From CAYQQQ01 sp964420125 (GTDB lineage Bacteria; Actinomycetota; Acidimicrobiia; Acidimicrobiales; Microtrichaceae): a DNA stretch of 64,000 nucleotides. The stretch is from the NCBI GenBank assembly GCA_964420125.1, contig CAYQQQ010000005.1, forward strand, positions 141,168 to 205,167, read 5' to 3'. The translations under genes were made by a program, and so were the position numbers. Of the stretch, positions 15,774-23,940 are shown one piece after another; position 1 is the first letter of the stretch, and each line of letters opens with the position of its first letter. A model generated the notes under the pieces. It ran no database searches and had not been told where the DNA came from. It worked only from the letters and a program-made list of their open reading frames with translations.

Positions 15774-18311
15774 ATGCATCCTGGTGGCATGCCTCGAGGC
15801 CGGCTGAGGATCTACCTGGGCACCGCTGCTGGTGCCGGCGCCACCACGGCCATGCTGCACGAAGGCCAACGACGCGCCGGTCGGGGCGACGACGTGGTCG
15901 TCGCCGCCGTCGACGCCCGTCAGCGTCCGGAGCTGCGCGAGCTTCTGGTGGGCCTCGACGTGCTCGCCGGGGACGGAGCCGAGCTCGACCTGTCGGCACT
16001 GCTGCGTCGGCGGCCCGGAGTGGCACTGATCGACGAGCCCGCCCGCCTGGTGCGCGACCTCGATCCGACCCGTGGTCCGTGGGCGGCGGTGGATGCTGCC
16101 CTCGACGCCGGCATCGACGTGGTGGCCACGGTCGCGATCGGTCAGCTGGCCTCGGTCCGAGATGTGGTGGCAGCCATCACCGGGGTCGAACCCGTGGGCT
16201 CCCTGCCCGACCCGTGGGTGCGCGGAGCCGACGAGATCGAGCTGGTGGACGTCGCCCCCGAGGAGCTCCGCAGGCGCCTGGTCGACGGAGAGCTCTACGG
16301 GCGCAACGCACTCGGTGCACAACAGGCCCGGTCGCTGCAGCTCGACCAGCTCGCCGCCCAACGGGAGCTGGCACTCCGCTGGATGGCCGACACCGCCGAC
16401 GCGGCACAGCGCCAGCGGTGGCGCGACCGGGCGGAGCGGACCGGCTGGGACACCAACGAGCGGGTGATGGTCGCAGTCACCGCGGCTCCCGGGTCCGATG
16501 CCGTCATACGTCGCGCCAGCCGGCTGGCGCTGCGCAGCAACGGCCGGCTCATCGGAGTCCACGTGGTGCCCTCGGGCGACTCCCTCCTCTCCGCCGAGGT
16601 GCTGGCGGCGCGACGCCGGCTGGTGGAGGACCTCGGTGGCCTGTACATCGAAGCTCACGGTGCCGAGGTGGCAGAGACCCTCGTGCGCGTGGCCCGTTCC
16701 GAGCGGGCCACGCAGATCGTGCTCGGCGCCACGCGCCGGAGTCGATGGGCAGGGCTGTTCGGCGGGTCGGTGGTGCAACGGGTGCTGCGGCTCGCGCCGG
16801 AGTGCGACGTCCACGTGATCGCCACCGACAGCGGCATCGAAGAGCTGCAGGGCGTGCTGTCGGTCGGCGCACCCAGCCGGCGGAGCCCCCTGTCGGCTCG
16901 CCGAGTGGGGTGGTCGTGGGTGGTGCTGGCAGTCGGGCTGCTGGTGCTGAACGCGTCGCTGCTGGCGATCGGCGACGCCGTGACCCTTCCCGTGGCCCTG
17001 ATGGCCAACCTGCTGCTCACCGTCGGGGTGGCCGCGCTCGGCGGGCTCACGCCGGGAGTGGCCGGAGCGGTCGCCGCCTTCCTGGCGGTCAACTACTACT
17101 TCGTGCGGCCCACCCGCACCTTCAAGGTCGCCGACACCATGGACATCGTCGCCCTCGTCACCTTCCTGGTGGTGGCCCTCGTGGTGGCCACACTGGTCGA
17201 TCGAGTCGCCCGACGTACCGCCGAGGTCGACAAGGCGGTCGCGGCCTCCACCTCGCTCGCTCGCAGCACCGCGGAGCTGCTGGGCGATGCCGACCCGTTG
17301 CCCGGCCTGGTGCAGCGGATCCGCGCCACCTTCGACTTCGAGTCGGTCTCGCTGCTGCGCCGCTCCCCGGAGGGTTGGGTGCTGCAGGCGTCCTCGGGCG
17401 ATCGGCCTGCCACACGCCCGGGCGGAGGGTGGGTCCTGCCGCTGTGGGAGGACGGTTCGGCGCTGGTGGTGGCCCGCGGTGGGGAGCCGAGCCAGGCGGA
17501 CCGCACCGTCCTGCGGGCCTTCACCGACCAGCTCGCGCTCGCCGTCGGGCGCGTCGAGCTGATGGAACTGGCCGCCCGAGCGGAGGTGCTGGCCGAAGCC
17601 GACGCCCTGCGCCAGGGACTGCTGTTGGCCGTGTCGCACGACCTGCGGACGCCGCTGGCGGGGATCAAGGCGTCGGTGACCAGCCTCCTTGCTGACGACG
17701 TGACCTTCGACCGTCAGGACACCGATGCGTTCCTGCGGGCCATCGACCACGAGGTCGACCGCCTGGACCGGGTGATCGGCAACCTGTTGGACGCGGGCCG
17801 CCTCCAGGGCGGCGACCTTCCGGTGAGCCTCCAGGCATGCGGGTTGGACGAGGTCGTGTGGAGCGCGGTGCAGGGCCTGCACCACTCGAACGACCGGGTG
17901 GCGACGACCGTGGACACGCGCCTGCCGGCCGTGCTCGTCGACGGCCCGCTGCTGGAGCGAGCGGTGGCCAACGTGGTGGCCAACGCAGTGGTCGTGCAAC
18001 CGGAGGACATCCCCGTCTGGGTGGACGCCGAGCTGGTGGACGACGTCGTGGTGCTCAGCGTGGTGGATCGCGGACCGGGCATCCCCGTCGCCCAACGCCG
18101 ACAGGTCTTCGAGCCGTTCCAGCGTCTGGGGGATCGCTCCAGCCAGGCCGGCGTGGGGCTGGGGCTGGCCATCGCTCGAGGCTTCACCGACGCCATGGGT
18201 GGGGAGCTCGAGCTCGACGACACTCCGGGTGGTGGTCTCACCGTGCGCTTCCGGCTCCCGGTCGCCGGTGAGGACATCCCCGTCGACCGCCAACCCGCCG
18301 GCGAGCGATGA
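15774..18311 (+). CDS. kdpD: KdpD-like sensor histidine kinase with degenerate Walker A motif
   Basis: The 845-residue protein has the KdpD order: N-terminal KdpD domain (about 1-215), universal-stress domain (about 230-355), short-loop DUF4118 helices (about 380-480), a GAF-like region, and HisKA/HATPase domains with the phospho-accepting H622 in AVSHDLRTP and ATP-lid motifs DRGPGIP and GLGLAIA. It should sense K+ limitation or osmotic stress and phosphorylate KdpE. In the KdpD domain the usual GVGKT is GAGAT, so the Walker Lys is Ala23. ATG 15774 has GGAGG ten bases upstream; ATG 15789 is the alternative. Its stop overlaps kdpE. No kdpFABC is in the window. Confidence 0.85.
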   Translation: MHPGGMPRGRLRIYLGTAAGAGATTAMLHEGQRRAGRGDDVVVAAVDARQRPELRELLVGLDVLAGDGAELDLSALLRRRPGVALIDEPARLVRDLDPTRGPWAAVDAALDAGIDVVATVAIGQLASVRDVVAAITGVEPVGSLPDPWVRGADEIELVDVAPEELRRRLVDGELYGRNALGAQQARSLQLDQLAAQRELALRWMADTADAAQRQRWRDRAERTGWDTNERVMVAVTAAPGSDAVIRRASRLALRSNGRLIGVHVVPSGDSLLSAEVLAARRRLVEDLGGLYIEAHGAEVAETLVRVARSERATQIVLGATRRSRWAGLFGGSVVQRVLRLAPECDVHVIATDSGIEELQGVLSVGAPSRRSPLSARRVGWSWVVLAVGLLVLNASLLAIGDAVTLPVALMANLLLTVGVAALGGLTPGVAGAVAAFLAVNYYFVRPTRTFKVADTMDIVALVTFLVVALVVATLVDRVARRTAEVDKAVAASTSLARSTAELLGDADPLPGLVQRIRATFDFESVSLLRRSPEGWVLQASSGDRPATRPGGGWVLPLWEDGSALVVARGGEPSQADRTVLRAFTDQLALAVGRVELMELAARAEVLAEADALRQGLLLAVSHDLRTPLAGIKASVTSLLADDVTFDRQDTDAFLRAIDHEVDRLDRVIGNLLDAGRLQGGDLPVSLQACGLDEVVWSAVQGLHHSNDRVATTVDTRLPAVLVDGPLLERAVANVVANAVVVQPEDIPVWVDAELVDDVVVLSVVDRGPGIPVAQRRQVFEPFQRLGDRSSQAGVGLGLAIARGFTDAMGGELELDDTPGGGLTVRFRLPVAGEDIPVDRQPAGER

Positions 18312-18988
18312 CCACGGTCCTCGTCGTCGACGACGAGCCGCACATCCGACGGGCCCTGGAGGTGAACCTCCTGAGCCGCGGCTACCTCGTCGTGAGCGCG
18401 GAGACGGGTCCCGAAGCCCTCGAGAAGGCGGCCTCGGCCGTGCCTGATCTCGTGGTGCTCGACCTCGGGCTTCCCGGTCTCGACGGCACGGCGGTCATCC
18501 GTGAGCTGCGGACGTGGAGCGACGCCCCGATCGTCGTGCTGTCGGTGCGTGGCGAGGAGCGTGACAAGGTGGCCGCCCTGGATGCCGGTGCGGACGACTA
18601 CGTCACCAAGCCATTCGGCGTGGAGGAGCTGTTGGCACGACTCAGGGCGGCTGAGCGCCGGGCACCCGAGAACCGGGCTGACCCTGTCGTGGACACCCCG
18701 GACTTCCGCTTGGACCTCGCCGGGCGGGTGGCCACCGTCGGTCCGTCGCACTCGGTGGTCCACCTCACGCCGATCGAGTGGCGCCTGGCGGAGCAGCTGG
18801 TGCGGCAGCCCGGCCTCCTCGTCGGGCGCAACGAGCTGCTGGCCCGCGTGTGGGGACCCGAGTACACCACCGAGACGAACTACCTCCGGGTTCACATGGC
18901 CAACCTGCGACGGAAGCTCGAGCCGGAGCCGTCCCGGCCCCGCTACTTCGTGACCGAGGCAGGGATGGGCTATCGCTTCGAGCCGTGA
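18308..18988 (+). CDS. kdpE: OmpR/PhoB-type response regulator, KdpE-like
   Basis: A 226-residue regulator with a receiver domain (acidic pair in VVDDE, phospho-acceptor D52 in VVLDLGLPG, conserved Lys in YVTKPFG) and a C-terminal winged helix (about 130-226; LTPIEWRLAEQL, TNYLRVHMANLRRKLE). The ATG overlaps the kdpD stop (ATGA), so the pair is co-translated. By family it should activate K+ uptake genes; the divergent KimA-like permease is the obvious local target, but no binding site was identified in the 87-bp intergenic region. Confidence 0.9.
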   Translation: MTTVLVVDDEPHIRRALEVNLLSRGYLVVSAETGPEALEKAASAVPDLVVLDLGLPGLDGTAVIRELRTWSDAPIVVLSVRGEERDKVAALDAGADDYVTKPFGVEELLARLRAAERRAPENRADPVVDTPDFRLDLAGRVATVGPSHSVVHLTPIEWRLAEQLVRQPGLLVGRNELLARVWGPEYTTETNYLRVHMANLRRKLEPEPSRPRYFVTEAGMGYRFEP

Positions 18989-18997
18989 GGGTGGGGC

Positions 18998-20719
18998 TTA
19001 CATCATCTCCGCGAAGCCGACGTGGCCCTCACCACGGAGCACGTTCTTGAGGAGCTTGCCCGACGCGTTGCGGGGGAGCTTCTCGGGCCAGCGCTCGACG
19101 TAGGTGGGCACCTTGAACTCTGCGAGCACCCCACGGACCCACTGGCGCACGTCGTCGTCGCTGAGCTCCGCGCCGGGAGCCAGCTCGACGACGGCCTTCA
19201 CCTCCTCGCCCAGCTCCGGGTGGGGTACGCCGATCACTGCCGCGTCGGCGATGTCGGGATGCTCCACCAGCCGGTTCTCGATCTCCACGCAGTACACGTT
19301 CTCGCCGCCGCGGATGAGCATGTCCTTGGCCCGGTCGGTGATGTAGAGGTAGCCCTCCTCGTCGAGGTGCCCGACGTCGCCGGTGTGGAGCCAGCCGTCG
19401 CGGATGGTCTCGGCGGTGGCGTCGGGGTCGTTCCAGTAGCCGGCCATCACGATCGGTCCCCGGATGAGCACCTCCCCGGTGCTCCCGGGTGGGAGGTGCT
19501 CGCCGTGCGGACCGGCGATGGCGAGCTCGACAACCGGCATCGGAAGCCCCACCGAGTCGGCCCGGTCCAGCGCCGCCCCGATCGACAGGACGGTGGCAGC
19601 GGAGGACGACTCCGTCAGTCCGTAGGCGTTGGAGGTGGCCTTCACGTTGGGGAAGGTCTCCCGTACCCGACGTTGCAGCTCGTCGGCGGACGGAGAGCCG
19701 CCGAAGGCCACCGACACCACGGAGGTGAGGTCGTGGTCGAACCGGGCGGGGTGCTCGGTGGCCCGCCAGATCATCGTGGGAACCGCGGTCCAGATCTTCA
19801 CGCCTTCGGCCTCGATCAGGCGGAAGGCCACCTCGGGGTCGAAGCGCCCCTCGGGGATCACCAGCTTCATGCCTCCCATGAAGCCCACCACCAGGGTGGA
19901 GTGGCAGCCCGACACGTGGAACAGCGGCGAGGTGAGCAGGGACACCGGTTGGCCTCCGGCCACCACGCTGCCGGCGTCCGGGTTGGCGAGGGTGCCGAGC
20001 GTGAGGGTGAAGATGGTGTTCTGGAGGTTGGCGATCATGTTGGCGTGCGTGCTCACCGCGCCCTTGGGTCGCCCGGTGGTGCCCGAGGTGTAGAAGATCA
20101 CCGCGGGGTCGTCCTCGGCGATGTCCACGGTGGGGAATCCCTCCGCCGGCGTCGCCGCCAGCTCGGCGAAGGCGTGCAGTTTAGGCCCGTCGGAGGGTGC
20201 TTCGTAGGCGGCCGGGTCGGCGTCGGTCAGGTAGACGTGCTCGAGTGCATCGAGCCCGGCGAGGTCTTCGGCGAGCCGTTCGAAGCGCTTGGCGTCGGCC
20301 ACCAGCACCCTCGCGCCGCTGTGCTCCAGGCCGTAGCGGATCTCGTCGGTGTTCCACCAGCCGTTGAGCCCCACCAGGATCGCCCCCAGGTCGACGGTCG
20401 CCCAGAACGTGCTGCACCACTCGGGGCTGTTGGCGCTCAGCACCGCCACGCGATCGCCCTTGCCCACCCCGACCGCTCCCAGGCCGGCCGACACCGCGTT
20501 GGCCTCCACCAGGAACTCCGCGAAGGTCACCCGGCGGTCGCCGTACACGACGAACTCCTTCTCGCCGTGGGCCGCCCCGAAGATCTCGGCGATGGAGCGG
20601 AGGTGGGGGAGCCGGTCCTTGTAGCGCTTCATGGGTCCGTCGGAGGTGTCGACGGTGACGACCTCGAAGGAGCCCCCGGGGCCTGTCAGCTCGGCGCGCA
20701 GCTCGTCGGTGGTCGGCAT
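18998..20719 (-). CDS. Acyl-CoA synthetase (AMP-forming), fatty-acid type
   Basis: This 573-residue ANL-superfamily adenylating enzyme has the P-loop-like YTSGTTGRPKG motif (A3), the AYGLTESS motif (A5), the TGD plus GYLYITDRAKDMLIRGGENV hinge region (A7-A8) and the catalytic Lys in NASGKLLKN (A10). It should activate a carboxylic acid to its CoA thioester through an acyl-adenylate; the protein resembles medium/long-chain fatty acyl-CoA ligases. ATG 20719 is chosen because GAGGACC lies just upstream; the frame is open 40 codons further without a ribosome site. It converges on kdpE with only 9 bp between the stops. Confidence 0.88.
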   Translation of the reverse strand: MPTTDELRAELTGPGGSFEVVTVDTSDGPMKRYKDRLPHLRSIAEIFGAAHGEKEFVVYGDRRVTFAEFLVEANAVSAGLGAVGVGKGDRVAVLSANSPEWCSTFWATVDLGAILVGLNGWWNTDEIRYGLEHSGARVLVADAKRFERLAEDLAGLDALEHVYLTDADPAAYEAPSDGPKLHAFAELAATPAEGFPTVDIAEDDPAVIFYTSGTTGRPKGAVSTHANMIANLQNTIFTLTLGTLANPDAGSVVAGGQPVSLLTSPLFHVSGCHSTLVVGFMGGMKLVIPEGRFDPEVAFRLIEAEGVKIWTAVPTMIWRATEHPARFDHDLTSVVSVAFGGSPSADELQRRVRETFPNVKATSNAYGLTESSSAATVLSIGAALDRADSVGLPMPVVELAIAGPHGEHLPPGSTGEVLIRGPIVMAGYWNDPDATAETIRDGWLHTGDVGHLDEEGYLYITDRAKDMLIRGGENVYCVEIENRLVEHPDIADAAVIGVPHPELGEEVKAVVELAPGAELSDDDVRQWVRGVLAEFKVPTYVERWPEKLPRNASGKLLKNVLRGEGHVGFAEMM

Positions 20720-20860
20720 GTGGTCCTCGCAGGGTGTGGGAGCCGGTGGTGTCACCGGGACGTCGGACAGGGTGCAGCCAGGAAGGCGCATTCTCGCGCC
20801 GCGATGAGCTGAGGGGCAGACAGGGACGGGCCTGGCCATGTAGTGGCCTAGCGTGGCCGG

Positions 20861-21469
20861 GTGAGCAACCGACAGGCGACGACCGCGACGTGGTCCACCG
20901 CACGGATCATCCTGCTGGTCGGCATCGTGGCGGCGGGAGCGATCCTCGGCGCGTGCAGCGACGACGAGGAGAGCACCACCACCACGTCAACTGCCCCGAG
21001 CACCGTCTCGACCAGCACCACCTCGGTGGTGACCTCCACCTCCACGACCGCCACGACCATCCCCGCCACGACCGAGCCCGGAGGTGACGTGCTGGCCGAT
21101 GGCCAACACGTGGTGTACCTGACCTCCATCGACGCCGCAGCCGGCACCGTGACCGTCAACCTGGTGGAGCTCCTGACCGGCCAGGACGCGGTGGATGCCT
21201 ACCTCGAGGACACCGGCCAACCTCTCGACGGCGAGCAGTTCTACGTCCGCGACCGCAACGACCTCCAGCGCACCCTGCCCGTCGACGCCCACGCCGGCCC
21301 GTACTCCGTCATCGACGCCGAGAGCTGCTGCGATCCGATCGAGGTGGGCTTCGACGGCCTGGTCGCGGTGCGAGAGCAGGCGGAGGCCACGGGTGGCATC
21401 GACGCTCTCTTCACGGTGACCGTGCAGGGAGGCGTGGTCACCTCGGCGGTGCAGCTGTACCTCCCTTGA
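20861..21469 (+). CDS. Putative lipoprotein with Thr/Ser-rich linker
   Basis: A 202-residue protein I do not recognise. The N-terminus has a hydrophobic signal ending in the lipobox LGAC (Cys about residue 31), followed by a low-complexity linker of Thr and Ser (about residues 37-67) typical of actinobacterial surface lipoproteins. The mature domain (about 75-202) contains two adjacent Cys (ESCCDP) and a YLTSIDAAAGTVTVNLVELL strand pattern. The GTG at 20861 starts it. It is divergent from the acyl-CoA synthetase and convergent with serC, so it is probably a single-gene unit. Function unknown. Confidence 0.65.
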   Translation: MSNRQATTATWSTARIILLVGIVAAGAILGACSDDEESTTTTSTAPSTVSTSTTSVVTSTSTTATTIPATTEPGGDVLADGQHVVYLTSIDAAAGTVTVNLVELLTGQDAVDAYLEDTGQPLDGEQFYVRDRNDLQRTLPVDAHAGPYSVIDAESCCDPIEVGFDGLVAVREQAEATGGIDALFTVTVQGGVVTSAVQLYLP

Positions 21470-21499
21470 GCGCTCGCGAGGCGTCGCCAGGCCGGCTCT

Positions 21500-22624
21500 T
21501 CAGAGTCGGGCCAGCACGTGGTCCACGCACTGGGTGAGCGCCGCGACCTCCGAGGGGTCGATGGCGGGGAACAGCGCCACGCGCAGCTGGTTGCGGCCCA
21601 GCTTGCGGTACGGCTCGACGTCGACGATGCCGTTGCTGCGCAGCACGGCGGCCAGCAACGCCGCGTCGACGGTGTCGTCGAAGTCGATGGTGGCCACGAC
21701 GTGCGAGCGCTTGGATGGATCGGTGACGAACGGCGTGGCCACCTCGTGGTGATCGGCCCAGCCGTAGATGCTCTCCGCCGAGTGATCGCAGCGTCCAGCG
21801 GCGAACTCCAACCCGCCGTTCTCCAGGACCCAGCGGATCTGCTCGGCGGCGAGGAACAGGGTGGTCAGCGCCGGCGTGTTGTAGGTCTGGTCCTTGCGGG
21901 AGTTGGCCAGGGCGACGGACAGGTCGAAGAAGGCGGGCACCCAGCGGTCGCCGGCCGCGATGCGCTCGATGCGCTCGACGGCCCTGGGGGAGCAGGCGGC
22001 CAGCCACAGACCGCCGTCGCTGGCCAGGCACTTCTGGGGGGCGAAGTAGTACACGTCGACCTCGGTGGGGTCGAAGCGGAGCCCACCGGCGGCCGAGGTG
22101 GCGTCGACCAGCACGAGGGCGTCGGGATCGGCACCGGCGGGGCGGTGCAGCTCCATGGCGACTCCGGTGGAGGTCTCGTTGTGGGTGAGGCAGTAGGCGT
22201 CGATCCCGTCGCGGGCCACGGGGTCAGGGTGGTCGCCGGGTTCGCTGCGGATCACCTCGGGCTCCTCCAGATGGGGGGCGGCGGCGGCTGCGGCGGCGAA
22301 CTTGGAGGAGAACTCGCCGAAGCTGAGGTGCTGGGACCGGGCGTCGATGAGGGCGAAGGTGGCGATGTCCCAGAAGCAGGTGGTGCCGCCGTTGCCCAGC
22401 AGCACCTCGTAGCCGTCGGGGAGGGAGAACAGCTCGGCGATGCCGTTGCGGATCTCCGACACCTTGAACTGCACCGGCGCCTGCCGGTGGCTCGTGCCCA
22501 GGAAGTGACCGGCGGAGCCGCTGAGCATCTCGATGGCCTCGGGGCGGATCCGTGACGGCCCGGAGCCGAAGCGGCCGTCGTGGGGGAGGAGGTCGTCGGG
22601 GATGGAGATGTCGGGAACGTTCAC
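21500..22624 (-). CDS. serC: Phosphoserine transaminase (mycobacterial-type)
   Basis: This 374-residue PLP aminotransferase converts 3-phosphohydroxypyruvate and glutamate to phosphoserine in serine synthesis. The opening DGRFGSGPSRIRPEA, the GHFLGTSHRQAPVQ substrate loop, NETSTGVAM and the PLP Lys in YYFAPQKCLASDGG match the SerC clade of Mycobacterium rather than the E. coli type. The GTG at 22624 (MNVPDISIPDDL) is chosen; the longer open frame upstream overlaps the divergent aminotransferase gene. The pathway's first enzyme, serA, is about 3.4 kb downstream on the other strand. Confidence 0.92.
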   Translation of the reverse strand: MNVPDISIPDDLLPHDGRFGSGPSRIRPEAIEMLSGSAGHFLGTSHRQAPVQFKVSEIRNGIAELFSLPDGYEVLLGNGGTTCFWDIATFALIDARSQHLSFGEFSSKFAAAAAAAPHLEEPEVIRSEPGDHPDPVARDGIDAYCLTHNETSTGVAMELHRPAGADPDALVLVDATSAAGGLRFDPTEVDVYYFAPQKCLASDGGLWLAACSPRAVERIERIAAGDRWVPAFFDLSVALANSRKDQTYNTPALTTLFLAAEQIRWVLENGGLEFAAGRCDHSAESIYGWADHHEVATPFVTDPSKRSHVVATIDFDDTVDAALLAAVLRSNGIVDVEPYRKLGRNQLRVALFPAIDPSEVAALTQCVDHVLARL

Positions 22625-22728
22625 CGACCCATTCTCGCGGCTGGCGATCCCCGGGGGCGATCCTCTTGGCGCGCACTCGGCGGAATCCGGCGCCGGCGGG
22701 TCGCATCCCAACCGGTAGCGTTGGGCCC

Positions 22729-23934
22729 ATGAGCAGCCCCCGAGCACGGATCTCGCAGCGGATCGCGGCCATCACCCCCTCCGCGACGCTCGCGGTCGAC
22801 GCCAAGGCGAAGGCGCTGAAGGCACAGGGCCGGCCGGTCATCGGCTTCGGTGCGGGCGAACCGGACTTCGCCACCCCGTCGCACATCGTGGCGGCCGCGG
22901 TGGAGGCCTGCGGTGACCCGCGCAACCACAAGTACTCCCCGGCGGCGGGGCTTCCCGAGCTGCGTGAGGCCGTCGCCGCCAAGACGCTGCGCGACTCGGG
23001 TGTGGCGGTCGATCCGTCGCAGGTGATCATCACCAACGGCGGCAAGCAGGCGGTCTTCTCCACCATCCTCACGCTCATCGACGAGGGCGACGAGCTCCTC
23101 CTGCCGGCCCCGTACTGGACCACCTACCCGGAGCCCGTGCGCCTCGCCGGCGGGACGCCGGTGGTGGTGGAGGCCGGCGACGACGCCGGGTTCCGGGTGA
23201 GCGTCGAGCAGCTCGAGGCCGCACGCACGCCTCGGACCAAGGCCCTCATGTTCGTGTCCCCCTCCAACCCGTCCGGCGCGGTCTACCCCAGGGAGGAGAT
23301 CGAGGCCATCGGCCGGTGGGCGCTCGAGCACGGGATCTTCGTGATCACCGACGAGATCTACGAGCACCTGGTCTACGGCGACGCGGAGCACCACTCGATC
23401 CTTGCGGTGGTGCCGGAGCTGGCCGAGCAGTGCGTGATCCTCAACGGGGTGGCGAAGACCTACGCCATGACCGGCTGGCGGGTCGGTTGGCTGATCGGGC
23501 CGCCCGATGTGGTCGAGGGCGCTGCGGACCTCCAGAGCCACATGACCTCGAACGTGGCCAACGTGTCCCAGCGCGCTGCGCTGGCGGCTGTCAGCGGTGA
23601 CCTGAGCGCCGTCGAGGCGATGCGCGAGGTGTTCGACCGACGCCGTCGCACCATCCACCGCATGCTCGACGAGATCGACGGAGTGCGCTGCATGGAGCCC
23701 GAAGGGGCGTTCTACGCCTATCCCAACCTGACCGGCCTGCTGGACCGCGACCTCGGCGGCCGGTCGGCGGCGACCACGCTCGAGCTGGCCGATCTGATCC
23801 TGGAGGAGGTCGACGTCGCCTTCGTGCCCGGCGAGGCCTTCGGCACGCCGGGCTTCGGTAGGTTCTCCTTCGCCATGGACACCGACGACATGGTCGAGGG
23901 CGTGCGCCGGATCCGCGAGCTCGTGGAACGCTGA
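22729..23934 (+). CDS. Class I PLP aminotransferase, aspartate aminotransferase-like
   Basis: A 401-residue fold-type I aminotransferase with GAGEPDF near the N-terminus, KYSPAAGLPELREA, SPSNPSGAVY and the PLP-Lys segment NGVAKTYAMTGWRVGW, all of the Igamma/Ib aspartate aminotransferase clade. It should interconvert aspartate and 2-oxoglutarate with oxaloacetate and glutamate, though prephenate or other side activities are known in this clade. The ATG at 22729 is 104 bp from the divergent serC start. Its stop is 6 bp before the next ORF, so it is probably co-transcribed with the S9 peptidase gene. Confidence 0.9.
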   Translation: MSSPRARISQRIAAITPSATLAVDAKAKALKAQGRPVIGFGAGEPDFATPSHIVAAAVEACGDPRNHKYSPAAGLPELREAVAAKTLRDSGVAVDPSQVIITNGGKQAVFSTILTLIDEGDELLLPAPYWTTYPEPVRLAGGTPVVVEAGDDAGFRVSVEQLEAARTPRTKALMFVSPSNPSGAVYPREEIEAIGRWALEHGIFVITDEIYEHLVYGDAEHHSILAVVPELAEQCVILNGVAKTYAMTGWRVGWLIGPPDVVEGAADLQSHMTSNVANVSQRAALAAVSGDLSAVEAMREVFDRRRRTIHRMLDEIDGVRCMEPEGAFYAYPNLTGLLDRDLGGRSAATTLELADLILEEVDVAFVPGEAFGTPGFGRFSFAMDTDDMVEGVRRIRELVER

Positions 23935-23940
23935 TCGGCG

